Below, in pieces: positions 55,956 to 64,000 of a DNA stretch of 64,000 bases. Below the pieces are notes generated by a model that saw only the letters and a program-made list of their open reading frames with translations, searched no databases and had not been told where the DNA came from. The position numbers and the translations under genes were made by a program. The stretch comes from Sphingomonas sp. (GTDB lineage Bacteria > Pseudomonadota > Alphaproteobacteria > Sphingomonadales > Sphingomonadaceae): the NCBI RefSeq assembly GCF_024508665.1, contig NZ_JANINP010000004.1, positions 1 through 64,000 on the forward strand. The letters are read 5' to 3'. Position 1 is the stretch's first letter. Each line of letters opens with the position of its first letter.

Positions 55956-57868
55956 AGATCGGGACTCCATACGCCCATGATATGCTCGACGATGCGCTCG
56001 GCCGCCGCCTCCGGCGTCTCGCGCGTCGTGTCGATCACGATTTCGGGCCGTTCGGGGCGTTCGTACGGGCTCGAAATGCCGGTGAAGTTGCGGATCTCTC
56101 CGGCGCGCGCCTTCTTGTAGAGGCCCTTGACGTCGCGCGCCTCCGCGACCTCGATCGGCGTGTCGACGAAGATCTCGACGAAATCGCCCTCCGGCAACAT
56201 CGCGCGGATCATGTCGCGTTCGGCGCGGAACGGCGAGATGAACGCGGTCAGCACGATCAGCCCGGCATCGGTCATCAGCTTGGCGACTTCGCCGACCCGT
56301 CGGATATTCTCGATCCGGTCGGCATCGGTGAAGCCGAGATCCTTGTTGAGGCCGTGGCGGACATTGTCGCCGTCGAGCAGGTAGGAGTGGCGCCCGAGCG
56401 CATAGAGCTTCTTCTCGACCATATTGGCGATGGTCGACTTGCCCGATCCCGAAAGGCCGGTGAACCACAGCACCTTCGGTTCCTGGCCCTTTTGCTGGGC
56501 ATGCGCTTCGCGCGTGACGTCGACCGACTGCCAATGAACGTCGCGCGCGCGGCGCAGCGCGAAGTGCAGCATGCCTGCGGCAACCGTGGCGTTGGTCAGC
56601 TTGTCGATCAGGATGAACCCACCGAGTTCGCGGCTGTCGCCATAGGGCTCGAACACCAGCGGCTTGTCGGTGACCAGGTTGGCGACCCCGATCGCGTTGA
56701 GATCGAGCGTCTTCGCGGCGATCTGTTCGAGCGTGTTGACGTTGATCTGGTATTTCGGCTGGTGGATCTTGGCGCCGACGGTCTGCGTGCCGAGTTTGAG
56801 CCAATAGCCGCGCCCGGGGAGCAGTTCCTCGTCCGACATCCAGACGATTGTCGCCTCGAACTGGTCGGCGGATTGCGGCGGGGAGTCCGCCGCGGCGATG
56901 ACGTCGCCGCGCGAACAATCGACCTCGTCGACCAGGGTCAGCGTGACCGACTGACCGGCCACGGCGACGTCGAGATCGCCGTCCAAGGTCACGATGCGTT
57001 CGACCCGCGTCGTCTTGCCCGACGGCAGGATGCGCACCGCGTCACCCGGCGCGATCGTCCCTTCGGAAATCAGCCCGGCAAAGCCGCGGAAATCGAGATT
57101 TGGGCGGTTGACCCATTGCACCGGCATACGGAACGGCTTGGCGCGATCCGCATCGGCGTCCAGCTCGACCGTGTCGAGATGCTCGATCAGCGTCGGGCCG
57201 GCATACCAGGGCGTGTTGCCCGACAAAGCGGTGATATTGTCGCCCTTGAATCCCGAAATCGGGATCGCGGTGAACTCCTCGATCCCGATGCTTTTCGCGA
57301 ACGCGGCATAATCGGCGACGATCGCGTCGTAAGTCGCCTGATCGTAGCCTACCAAGTCCATCTTGTTTACCGCCAGCACGATGTGGCGGATGCCGATCAG
57401 GTGCGCGAGGTACGAATGCCGTCGCGTCTGCGTCAGCACGCCCTTGCGCGCGTCGATCAGGATCACCGCGAGGTCGGCGGTCGATGCGCCGGTGACCATG
57501 TTGCGGGTATATTGCTCATGGCCGGGCGTGTCGGCGACGATGAACTTGCGTTTCTCGGTCGCGAAGAAGCGATAGGCGACGTCGATCGTGATGCCCTGTT
57601 CGCGCTCGGCGGCGAGCCCGTCGACCAGCAACGCGAAGTCGATCTCCTGCCCCTGCGTGCCGACCCGCTTGCTATCGGCTTCGAGCTGGGCGAGCTGATC
57701 GTCGAAGATCATCTTGCTGTCGTAGAGCAGCCGCCCGATCAGCGTGGACTTGCCGTCATCGACCGATCCGCACGTGATGAAGCGCAGCAACGTCTTACGC
57801 TGATGCTGCGCGAGATATTCGTCGATGTCCTGCGCGATCAGGGCATCGGGGCGGTAGGTGGCGGTCAT
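55952..57868 (-). CDS. cysNC: Bifunctional sulfate adenylyltransferase subunit 1 / APS kinase CysNC
   Basis: CysN is the GTPase subunit of ATP sulfurylase and CysC phosphorylates APS to PAPS; here they are one 638-residue protein. The N-terminal P-loop GSVDDGKST is at residues 34-42 and the G3 motif DTPGHEQYT near residue 113. The APS-kinase P-loop GLSGSGKST is at about 474, followed by [15 protein letters not shown]. It acts with CysD encoded just upstream. A REP pair separates it from cysD. Codon use is like its neighbours. Confidence 0.97.
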   Translation of the reverse strand: MTATYRPDALIAQDIDEYLAQHQRKTLLRFITCGSVDDGKSTLIGRLLYDSKMIFDDQLAQLEADSKRVGTQGQEIDFALLVDGLAAEREQGITIDVAYRFFATEKRKFIVADTPGHEQYTRNMVTGASTADLAVILIDARKGVLTQTRRHSYLAHLIGIRHIVLAVNKMDLVGYDQATYDAIVADYAAFAKSIGIEEFTAIPISGFKGDNITALSGNTPWYAGPTLIEHLDTVELDADADRAKPFRMPVQWVNRPNLDFRGFAGLISEGTIAPGDAVRILPSGKTTRVERIVTLDGDLDVAVAGQSVTLTLVDEVDCSRGDVIAAADSPPQSADQFEATIVWMSDEELLPGRGYWLKLGTQTVGAKIHQPKYQINVNTLEQIAAKTLDLNAIGVANLVTDKPLVFEPYGDSRELGGFILIDKLTNATVAAGMLHFALRRARDVHWQSVDVTREAHAQQKGQEPKVLWFTGLSGSGKSTIANMVEKKLYALGRHSYLLDGDNVRHGLNKDLGFTDADRIENIRRVGEVAKLMTDAGLIVLTAFISPFRAERDMIRAMLPEGDFVEIFVDTPIEVAEARDVKGLYKKARAGEIRNFTGISSPYERPERPEIVIDTTRETPEAAAERIVEHIMGVWSPDL

Positions 57869-57882
57869 GTCTTTATTCCGTC

Positions 57883-57957
57883 GCCCCGGCGAAGGCCGGG
57901 GCCGCTGGCGATCGAAGGCTCATGCATGAGGCGCACGACCCCGGCCTGCGCCGGGGT
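57883..57957. repeat. REP pair between cysD and cysNC
   Basis: GCCCCGGC-gaag-GCCGGGGC (57883-57902) and ACCCCGGC-ctgc-GCCGGGGT (57938-57957) are two hairpins in inverted orientation. A perfect 12-base palindrome CTCATGCATGAG (57919-57930) sits between them. Unlike the loops of the 53.3 kb copy, these loops are 4 bases, so this is a variant subfamily. It lies inside the sulfate operon between co-directional genes. Confidence 0.75.
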
Positions 57958-57991
57958 TGACGCTGCGTCACGCTGCGCATGACGTGGCGCG

Positions 57992-58936
57992 TCAAAAGTA
58001 GCCCTCCTGTTTCTTCTTCTCCATGCCCGCGCCGCCGGCATCCTTGTCGATCGCGCGGCCCTGGCGTTCCGAGGTGGTCGTCAGCAGCATTTCCTGGATG
58101 ATCTGCGGCAGGGTCGCCGCCTCGCTCTCGACCGCGCCGGTCAGCGGGTAGCAGCCGAGCGTGCGGAAACGGATCGAGCGTTCGACCGGCACTTCGCCGG
58201 GATTGAGCCGAAAGCGGTCATCGTCGACCATCAGGATCAGGCCGTCGCGCTCGACCGTCGGGCGTGGCGCCGAGAAATAGAGAGGGACGATCTCGATCCC
58301 CTCGAGATGGATGTATTGCCAGATGTCGAGCTCGGTCCAGTTCGACAGCGGAAAGACGCGGATGCTTTCGCCCTTGGCCTTATGCGCGTTGTAGAGATGC
58401 CAGAGTTCGGGCCGCTGGTTCTTGGGGTCCCAGCGATGCGAGGCCGATCGAAACGAAAAAACGCGTTCCTTCGCCCGGCTCTTCTCCTCGTCGCGCCGCG
58501 CACCGCCGAATGCCGCGTCGAAGCCATATTTGTCGAGCGCCTGCTTGAGGCCTTCGGTCTTCCACATATCGGTGTGGAGCGCGCCGTGATCGAATGGGTT
58601 GATCCCGCGCGCCATCGCGTCGGGATTATGATGGACGAGCAATTCCATCCCCGCCTCGCGCGCGGCGCGATCGCGCAACGCATACATGTCGCGGAACTTC
58701 CAGGTCGTATCGACATGGAGAAGTGGGAAGGGCGGTGGAGCAGGGTAAAAGGCTTTGCGCGCCAAATGCAGCATTACCGCACTGTCCTTGCCGACCGAAT
58801 AGAGCATCACCGGACGCTCCGCCTCGGCCACCACTTCGCGCAGGATATGGATGCTCTCCGCTTCCAGCCGCTCGAGGTGCGTCAGCGTCGCAGGCTGGAT
58901 CAGGTCGTCGGTAGAGGCCAGCGGCCGGGTCGCCAT
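57992..58936 (-). CDS. cysD: Sulfate adenylyltransferase subunit 2 CysD
   Basis: CysD is the catalytic subunit of ATP sulfurylase; it makes APS from sulfate and ATP. The PP-loop ATP motif is seen in [19 protein letters not shown] (about residues 47-65). The C-terminal segment [22 protein letters not shown] is the usual family tail. The 314-residue length is normal. The ATG at 58936 is chosen over the upstream start at 59032 because the family begins there; the spacing to the purine-rich AAGG is a bit long. Confidence 0.96.
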   Translation of the reverse strand: MATRPLASTDDLIQPATLTHLERLEAESIHILREVVAEAERPVMLYSVGKDSAVMLHLARKAFYPAPPPFPLLHVDTTWKFRDMYALRDRAAREAGMELLVHHNPDAMARGINPFDHGALHTDMWKTEGLKQALDKYGFDAAFGGARRDEEKSRAKERVFSFRSASHRWDPKNQRPELWHLYNAHKAKGESIRVFPLSNWTELDIWQYIHLEGIEIVPLYFSAPRPTVERDGLILMVDDDRFRLNPGEVPVERSIRFRTLGCYPLTGAVESEAATLPQIIQEMLLTTTSERQGRAIDKDAGGAGMEKKKQEGYF

Positions 58937-59070
58937 GCGTCGAAACACCTTTCGAGGGCGCACGTTAATCGCGTGCGCCGGAAATGCACTATTTGTCGGA
59001 CGCCTACATAGGGACCCAGCGTCCCGGGTCACCGCTCGGCTTTCTTTAGGCAGGCAAAGCCCTGTTAGGG

Positions 59071-60456
59071 TCAGTTGATCCGGACGAAGGTAATCGCGCG
59101 GCGGTTTGGGTCCGCGCCGGTCAGGCGGACGCGGACGGTGTCGCCCGGCTCGACGCCATGGGCATCGACCCGCGCGACGACGGGCAAGTCGCTCAACTGG
59201 ATTCGCGCCCCTTTCTGGTCGAGATCGGTCACGACCGCGCCGAATATCTGGCCGACATGGTCCTTGAGCGCCGCCGCCTCGGCGAGATCGATCACCGCAC
59301 GGTCGATCTGGCCGCCGGTCGCGTCGGCATGCGCCATCACCGGCGGCAGTTTCTCGAAGGCTTGCGCAACGACCTCCGGAACCGGCTGGCCGTTGGCGAC
59401 GGCGAGCGCGGCACGCACGACATACCGGTCAGCCAGCCGGCGAAGCGGCGCAGTCGCATGGGCATAGGTCGCCGCCATCGGTGCGTGCCAAGGCACGACG
59501 CCGTCGCGATAGGGCTGATAAGCTGCCCCGCCGCCCGCGCGCCGGATCGCCAGCATGAAGGCGGCCTGGCGCGGATCGTTGGCGTTCAGCCCGTTCTCGT
59601 AACATTCGAGCGAAACATCGGCGGGCCAGGACAGGCCGAAGGCGCGGGCGGTATTGCGCAACCGGCCGACCGCATGCGCGTCGGGCGCGGGCATCACGCG
59701 GAAAAGCCCGGTGTGATGCGCCTGCAATGCGTCGGCCACCGCCAGATTGGTCGCCAACGACAGCGCCGCGTTACGATCCTCGGCCTCCAGACGGGGGCGG
59801 AATTGCAGCTCGAAACTGCCATCGGCTTGCCGGTCGACTTCCTGTTCGGGCGGATCGACGCGTGAGGCGCCGCGCGCATCTTCCGCCGCGGTGATACGCC
59901 GCGCGAGTTCGGCAAAGTCGGGCGGCAGGTCGCTGTCGCGGACACTGTCATATGCGAGCTTGGCGCGGTTGCGGATCACCGCGCGCTCGGCGCCATCGAG
60001 CTTGACCGATCCGTCGGGTGCGACCCGGACGATGAAGATGACCGCAGGGCGCGGCCCGTCGGGAAGCAGGCTCGCGGCGCCTTCGGCCAACACCGGCGGA
60101 TATAATCCCGCCTTGCCGTCGGGTAGATAGAGCGTCGTGCCGCGCGTCCATGCCTCGACGTCGATCGCGCCCCCGTCGTCGACGAACCACGCCACGTCGG
60201 CGATCGCATAGCGCAGCAACAGGTCGTTCCCGGCCGCCTCGATCGCGAAAGCCTGGTCGAGATCGGTCGAGGTCGCCGGGTCGAGCGTGACGAATGAAAG
60301 GTCGGTGCGATCGACATGCTCGGTCGGCGCACGCTTTGCGGCTGCTTCGGCGGCGGCGAGCACGTCCGGGGGGAAAGCGGCGGGAACCTTGAACTGGCTG
60401 CGGATTGCGGCGAGTCCTTGCGCAAGCGCATTGGACGGATCGACAAGCGTCTTCAT
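59071..60456 (-). CDS. Short RNB-domain exoribonuclease
   Basis: The product has 461 residues and consists essentially of an RNase II-type RNB catalytic domain (about 48-380) with a short C-terminal S1-like part ([14 protein letters not shown]...). The metal and active-site motif [12 protein letters not shown] (about 59-70) is present, as is the downstream [12 protein letters not shown] region. It lacks the N-terminal cold-shock domains of full RNase II/R, a form seen in alphaproteobacteria and actinobacteria. It degrades RNA from the 3' end by family inference. It reads alone just upstream of cysD. Confidence 0.88.
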   Translation of the reverse strand: MKTLVDPSNALAQGLAAIRSQFKVPAAFPPDVLAAAEAAAKRAPTEHVDRTDLSFVTLDPATSTDLDQAFAIEAAGNDLLLRYAIADVAWFVDDGGAIDVEAWTRGTTLYLPDGKAGLYPPVLAEGAASLLPDGPRPAVIFIVRVAPDGSVKLDGAERAVIRNRAKLAYDSVRDSDLPPDFAELARRITAAEDARGASRVDPPEQEVDRQADGSFELQFRPRLEAEDRNAALSLATNLAVADALQAHHTGLFRVMPAPDAHAVGRLRNTARAFGLSWPADVSLECYENGLNANDPRQAAFMLAIRRAGGGAAYQPYRDGVVPWHAPMAATYAHATAPLRRLADRYVVRAALAVANGQPVPEVVAQAFEKLPPVMAHADATGGQIDRAVIDLAEAAALKDHVGQIFGAVVTDLDQKGARIQLSDLPVVARVDAHGVEPGDTVRVRLTGADPNRRAITFVRIN

Positions 60457-60522
60457 TGCCGGTCGGTATAGCTGCCGATCAGGTTCGGGGAAGCCCCGCA
60501 GCGCCGATGCCGAGCTGAGAGG

Positions 60523-62442
60523 TCAGGACGCCGGCTCGCCGATCTCTGCCGGAGCTCGCTCTAACGGCAACCAGATTGATATCGTCGTTCCTCCGACCGC
60601 GCTGGTGTAGGATAAGCTCGCGTTCAGCGCTTCCGCACGCGCAGCCATGTTGGCAAGGCCTTTGCCGCGCGAGGTGCTGGCGGGATCGAAGCCGACGCCG
60701 TTGTCCGCGATCTCGATCAGAACGCCAGCGGCCCCGTCCCGTCTCGACGGTGCACAGCGGACCTCGATCGTCGCCCCTTCCGAATGGCGCAGGCTGTTGC
60801 CGATCGTTTCCTGCAGGATGCGCAGAATGTGCAGCGCGCCGACCGGGTCGAGCCAGGGCAGGGGTGGCGCCGCCTCGACCTTCCACACGAACGCCAGTCC
60901 TGCGCCTTTCAGCTCGCGTTCCATCCGGTGCCGCAAATTGGCGAGCAGCGCCACGACGTCGCCGCCGATCGGCTCGAGCGAATCGACGCCGATGCGCAGG
61001 TCGGTAATCGAGCGCTTCAGCGTCGCGATCGTTTCGGGCGATTCGTTGCGATGCTTGGCGTGGGCGAGCGCGGTGAGCAGGCTGGACCCGATCCCGTCGT
61101 GGATTTCACGCATCATTCGTTCGCGTTCGCCATCAACGGCGTGCGCGACCTGCAGTTTAGCGCGCGCATCTTCGCTTTCGGCCAGGCTCGCGGTGATTTC
61201 GGCGACGCGGGCTTCGAGCTTCAGGTTGACGTCTTCAACGTCGACCAGGGCAGTCTGCAATCGCGATGTCAGCGCCACGTCGAACGCCGCGAAGATCGCG
61301 AGTCCGCCAAAGGGCTGGAGAAATAGCCCGGCGCCCCGCGAGACTTTGAACGAAAACAGCATGTCGTGGAAAGAGAAGGCGAGTGACAGGAGGATCGCGC
61401 CGAACATCGTCCAATGTTGCGAGGTTGGCTTCTTGACGCATGCCCAGGCCAGCAGGACGATCATCGTCGCCGTCATCGGGACGGTCAGCAGGAAGCTCGG
61501 CAACTCGCTGCGACCCGCGGCCACCAATTGGTGGCGGACGAAGATTTCCACCGCGCACATTGCAAAAACCGCGCCCTGTATCAGCCGGGCACGGGGCAGC
61601 GCGAAATAGGCTGCCGCGAATCCGAAAACGGCGGCCATCAGCACGAATATCGCGTCGGTCGACGCGGTCCAGAACAACACCCGCTCGATCGGCGGTTCCT
61701 GGACGAAATATTGAAGATTCCGGAACAGCCACACGAGGCCGACAAGCGCCAGCCAACCATAGATGTTATCCTTCGGCCGCTTCACCCAGAACGACAGCGC
61801 GCCGATCGTCAGGATCAACAAATAGCCCGACACGATCTGCGGCGCGATACTGCTGAAGAACAACTGGCTGTTGAAGCCGGCCCGCACGACGCGATCGGGG
61901 CCGATATGCAGCGCCCCAAGGCCGAGCAGATTGGGAGCGAGCGTCTCGACCCGAAAGACGATCTCATTGCCGCCGGGGCGCAGCATCGCAGGCGGCAGCG
62001 GCACGTAGAGCGGGCGATTCCAGCTGAACGACTGGTCGCCGGGGTCGGCGCGCGAGCGGTATAGTTCGGTGCCGTTGAGATAGACCGTGTAGCTGTCGCG
62101 CACCATTTCGGTGTGGAGCGCCAGCGGCCGTTCGCCGAAAATCGAGCGGTCAAATCGCGCGCGCACCCATACGTGCGGGGGATCGCTGCCTCGCGCCTTG
62201 GCCGCGCTCAATAAACGGAAATCCGGCAGCTTGCCCGGCTGCCAGCCGCCGATCGGAATAGTTGCCGCATCCGAAAAACTGAAATCGACCGCGCCATAAT
62301 CGAGCGCCACTTCAGTCTCGGCCGCAGCGGGCCCGTCCCGGCCCGACCAGCACAGGACAAGGGTGACGAGCAGCACCAGCGCGGCGATGGACGCGATGAT
62401 CGGGGTCACCCGGTAACGCCGCCCTACCGCGTCAATGCGCAT
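60523..62442 (-). CDS. 7TMR-DISM histidine kinase, NarL-type
   Basis: The product has 639 residues. It has an extracytoplasmic 7TMR-DISM-type sensing domain (about 45-185), seven membrane helices (about 203-390), then a coiled-coil (400-435) and a HisKA_3 kinase core with the phospho-acceptor His448 in MREIHDGIGSSL. The ATP-binding part contains the N box region (LQETIGNSLRHSEG) and the ADNGVGFDP G1 motif. HisKA_3 kinases pair with LuxR/NarL-type regulators, and one is encoded immediately upstream with an 11-base overlap. The signal sensed is unknown; carbohydrate or outer-membrane ligands are typical of the 7TMR-DISM domain. Confidence 0.92.
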   Translation of the reverse strand: MRIDAVGRRYRVTPIIASIAALVLLVTLVLCWSGRDGPAAAETEVALDYGAVDFSFSDAATIPIGGWQPGKLPDFRLLSAAKARGSDPPHVWVRARFDRSIFGERPLALHTEMVRDSYTVYLNGTELYRSRADPGDQSFSWNRPLYVPLPPAMLRPGGNEIVFRVETLAPNLLGLGALHIGPDRVVRAGFNSQLFFSSIAPQIVSGYLLILTIGALSFWVKRPKDNIYGWLALVGLVWLFRNLQYFVQEPPIERVLFWTASTDAIFVLMAAVFGFAAAYFALPRARLIQGAVFAMCAVEIFVRHQLVAAGRSELPSFLLTVPMTATMIVLLAWACVKKPTSQHWTMFGAILLSLAFSFHDMLFSFKVSRGAGLFLQPFGGLAIFAAFDVALTSRLQTALVDVEDVNLKLEARVAEITASLAESEDARAKLQVAHAVDGERERMMREIHDGIGSSLLTALAHAKHRNESPETIATLKRSITDLRIGVDSLEPIGGDVVALLANLRHRMERELKGAGLAFVWKVEAAPPLPWLDPVGALHILRILQETIGNSLRHSEGATIEVRCAPSRRDGAAGVLIEIADNGVGFDPASTSRGKGLANMAARAEALNASLSYTSAVGGTTISIWLPLERAPAEIGEPAS

Positions 62443-63079
62443 TCATGATGCCGCGGCTCGATGCTTCGAACACGGCTTCCGATCGCGAATTGACCTCGAG
62501 CTTGCGATAAATGTTCTTGACGTGCGTGCCGACGGTCAGCTTCGAAATCGAGATCAGTTCGCCGATCTCGATGTTGCTGAAGCCGCGTGCGAGCAGGTTG
62601 AGGATTTCCAGTTCGCGTGGCGACAACCCCTCCTTCAGCGGAGCGATAATAGCCCTGCTCGCCGGATGGATCTGAAGCAGCAACTGGCGGGCGATAATCG
62701 GACTGATTGGCGACCCGCCCCGGCGGATTTCGCGAATGCCTTCGACGCAATCCGCGAATTGTTCGTCCTTCAGCAGATAGCCGCGCGCACCCGCCTTGAT
62801 GCTGTCGAGCACCTTGGCTTGGTCGGCGAAGATCGTGATGACGATGACGTCGGCCGCCGGATATCGGATGGCGGACTCGCGTATCAGCGCGATGCCACTA
62901 CCGTCGGGCAGCCCCAGGTCGCACAACAGCACATCGTATCCGCCCGCGGCGATCAACTTCACGCCGGTCATGACGTTGCGCGCCACCGCCGCGATTTCGA
63001 TATTTTCGGCCGGCTCGATTGCCGATCGTAGCAGGTCGATCGTCGCAGGATCGTCCTCGATGATCGCCACGCGGATCAT
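62432..63079 (-). CDS. NarL/LuxR-family response regulator
   Basis: The product has about 215 residues from the ATG at 63079. The receiver domain (about 1-120) has the acidic pair Asp9/Asp10 and the phospho-accepting Asp54 in LLCDLGLPDGSG. The LuxR-type helix-turn-helix (about 148-205) reads LSPRELEILNLLARGFSNIEIGELISISKLTVGTHVKNIYRKLEV. The frame stays open to an ATG at 63178, giving a hydrophilic N-terminal extension that is probably not translated. The gene is upstream of and overlaps the kinase gene, so they form one operon, divergent from the adhesin gene. Confidence 0.93.
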   Translation of the reverse strand: MIRVAIIEDDPATIDLLRSAIEPAENIEIAAVARNVMTGVKLIAAGGYDVLLCDLGLPDGSGIALIRESAIRYPAADVIVITIFADQAKVLDSIKAGARGYLLKDEQFADCVEGIREIRRGGSPISPIIARQLLLQIHPASRAIIAPLKEGLSPRELEILNLLARGFSNIEIGELISISKLTVGTHVKNIYRKLEVNSRSEAVFEASSRGIMNAH

Positions 63080-63584
63080 CTCGAGCTCGTCGGTCGAGTC
63101 CACGGTCCCACGGCTCTGATCTTCCTTGGCGGGCTCATCAGGGACGCGACCGGCGCGGTCCGGGGAAATCGGTTGCATCAGGCTCACCGAATGTCTTGGG
63201 CTGGATAGCGGCTCGGCAACTTCAGCGCTTGTTGATCGGGCGCGATCGCGGGGCCCCTGGCGGCATTGCGGATTGCGCGCCGCTGCGTGAATCGCGAGCG
63301 ATCGGCCCAACGCGGCGGTGGGTCGCCAAAAGAAAAGCCCATCTTGTAGCTCCCGCCTGGATCGTCGCCGTCGCCGTTTCGAAGAACGTCAAACACCCCT
63401 GCGCGATCAAGGCATAACCGCACAGTAATGCGGCTCACTCAAGCTCTAATTCGACCCCGGGCTACCGCGAATGCGGTATATTGGGGCTCCGATCACGCGA
63501 CTAGTTGGCACCCCATCATCGGGTGGGCCCAGTCGGTAAGGCTCACCCATGGCTGCGAAATCATTCGCGAAATGGGGATAGAAC
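63080..63584. other. Divergent region between the response regulator and the adhesin gene
   Basis: About 505 bases from the chosen regulator start to the adhesin ATG. It may include an N-terminal extension of the regulator to 63178. It holds a 16-base palindrome at 63463-63478 and several GGG/CCC-rich stretches near 63500-63560. No other gene with a credible ribosome-binding site is evident; the small frames seen near 63184-63438 have no family support. Confidence 0.5.
63463..63478. promoter_or_regulatory. 7-2-7 palindrome before the adhesin gene, possible NarL-type operator
   Basis: TACCGCG-AA-TGCGGTA forms heptamers spaced by two bases, the layout bound by NarL-family regulators. It lies about 107 bases before the adhesin start and beside a NarL-type regulator gene, making a regulatory link plausible but unproven. 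Confidence 0.5.
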
Positions 63585-64000
63585 ATGACGAAGCACAAGA
63601 TCATCAAACTTCTCGCCGCCGGCGGCGCGAGTGCCGTCGCGATCGCCATCGCTGCCCCGGCATCGGCGCAGTGCGTTGTGGTGCCGACCAGCGGCCTCAA
63701 GTGCGGCAACAATTCGAACGCCACCGGAACCGGCGGCACTGCCATTGGCGACACGGCGGTTGCCACCGGGGATTCCAGCACGGCGGTCGGCTCGGATTCG
63801 ACTGCGACCGGCGATCAGGCCGTCGCAGTAGGCAGCTTCGCACAGGCGTTCGGCGACGACGGTACCGCTGTGGGTGTTGGCGCCAAAGCAAACTTCTTCG
63901 GGGCTTCAGCCTTTGGATTCCTTGCGACCTCGACCGGACAGGATGGCTCCGTTTTCGGTCGCCAAGCGGTGGCTGGCACCTCCGCCTCTGCATTTGGAAC
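63585..64000 (+). CDS. YadA-like head-repeat adhesin or autotransporter, 5' part only
   Basis: The frame opens at ATG 63585 after GGGGAT and stays open to the window end, so it is truncated at the 3' side. After a signal peptide (about 1-29, APASAQC) the protein is a run of head-type 14-residue repeats in which GxxAxAxG units recur (GGTAIGDTAVATGD, SSTAVGSDSTATGD, AQAFGDDGTAVGVGAKA), typical of trimeric autotransporter adhesins. Two cysteines occur near residues 30 and 40. Whether a C-terminal anchor barrel follows cannot be seen. It reads away from a two-component operon. Confidence 0.8.
   Translation, partial: MTKHKIIKLLAAGGASAVAIAIAAPASAQCVVVPTSGLKCGNNSNATGTGGTAIGDTAVATGDSSTAVGSDSTATGDQAVAVGSFAQAFGDDGTAVGVGAKANFFGASAFGFLATSTGQDGSVFGRQAVAGTSASAFG

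Noticed and set aside
55982..57982. A plus-strand open frame of 666 codons antisense to cysNC
   Set aside because: High-GC shadow frame. The opposite strand has a full set of GTPase and APS-kinase motifs, and the plus-strand product shows no recognisable domain.
1..64000. CRISPR arrays, prophages, toxin-antitoxin pairs or insertion sequences
   Set aside because: No regularly spaced repeats, Cas, phage or transposase motifs were seen; the dispersed repeats found are short REP-like hairpins.

Overview
This 64 kb window is ordinary chromosomal sequence from a high-GC alphaproteobacterium, most likely a sphingomonad (Sphingomonas or a close relative). The assignment is an inference from gene content: a complete hopanoid (hpn) gene complement, an alphaproteobacterial-type DksA with a single finger cysteine, a DUF1465 (RcdA-like) protein, a short RNB ribonuclease, a GG-rich secreted protein with a PEP-CTERM-like tail, and REP hairpins with CCGG-rich stems between genes. 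I see no phage, insertion sequence, CRISPR array or rRNA operon. Translational coupling through 4-base overlaps (ATGA, GTGA, TTGA and possibly CTGA) is very common.

Layout. 1-3.4 kb: the 3' end of secA, two stacked hairpins, a glycine-rich lipoprotein (-) and an OprB-like porin (+). 3.4-25.5 kb: a hopanoid supercluster in five transcription units: (-) hpnI-hpnJ-hpnK-ferritin-like-hpnL; (+) hpnA-hpnB-hpnC-hpnD-hpnE-shc-hpnG; (-) ispH-hpnH; (+) hpnM-mlaA-like; (+) dxs-DUF2141-hpnN. Together they cover isoprenoid supply (dxs, ispH), squalene formation (hpnD, hpnC, hpnE), cyclisation (shc), side-chain building (hpnH, hpnG), head-group decoration (hpnI, hpnK, hpnJ) and envelope transport (hpnN, hpnM, mlaA-like). 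A ferritin-like putative diiron protein and a DUF2141 protein sit inside it with no assigned role. 25.6-29.2 kb: a small stress-type block (two-module VOC protein, alpha/beta hydrolase, pirin) with a divergent LysR regulator. 29.36 kb: tRNA-Asn.

29.5-41.2 kb: nadK-moaA, a GGDEF-EAL protein with a degenerate GGDEF site, a small unknown gene, a GAF protein, mfd, sdhE, recG, a YdcZ-type membrane protein and a PilZ protein. 41.2-45.6 kb: serS-surE-nlpD-like-tyrS. 45.7-49.5 kb: a host-attachment-family protein, a Ser/Gly-rich secreted protein, dksA, a second PilZ protein, two head-to-head DUF465 genes and DUF1465. 49.5-55.1 kb: nitronate monooxygenase, M1 aminopeptidase, gamma-carbonic anhydrase and a tandem-TetR regulator. 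55.2-58.9 kb: the sulfate-activation operon cysD-cysNC-cysQ. 59.1-64 kb: an RNB-type RNase, a 7TMR-DISM histidine kinase with its NarL-type regulator, and, running off the window, a YadA-like head-repeat adhesin whose promoter region carries a 7-2-7 palindrome.

The best candidates for new biology are the diiron protein and DUF2141 protein inside the hopanoid cluster, the MlaA/MlaC-like pair beside the HpnN transporter, a possible CTG start for hpnL, the inverted repeats between ispH and hpnM, and the possible two-component control of the adhesin.
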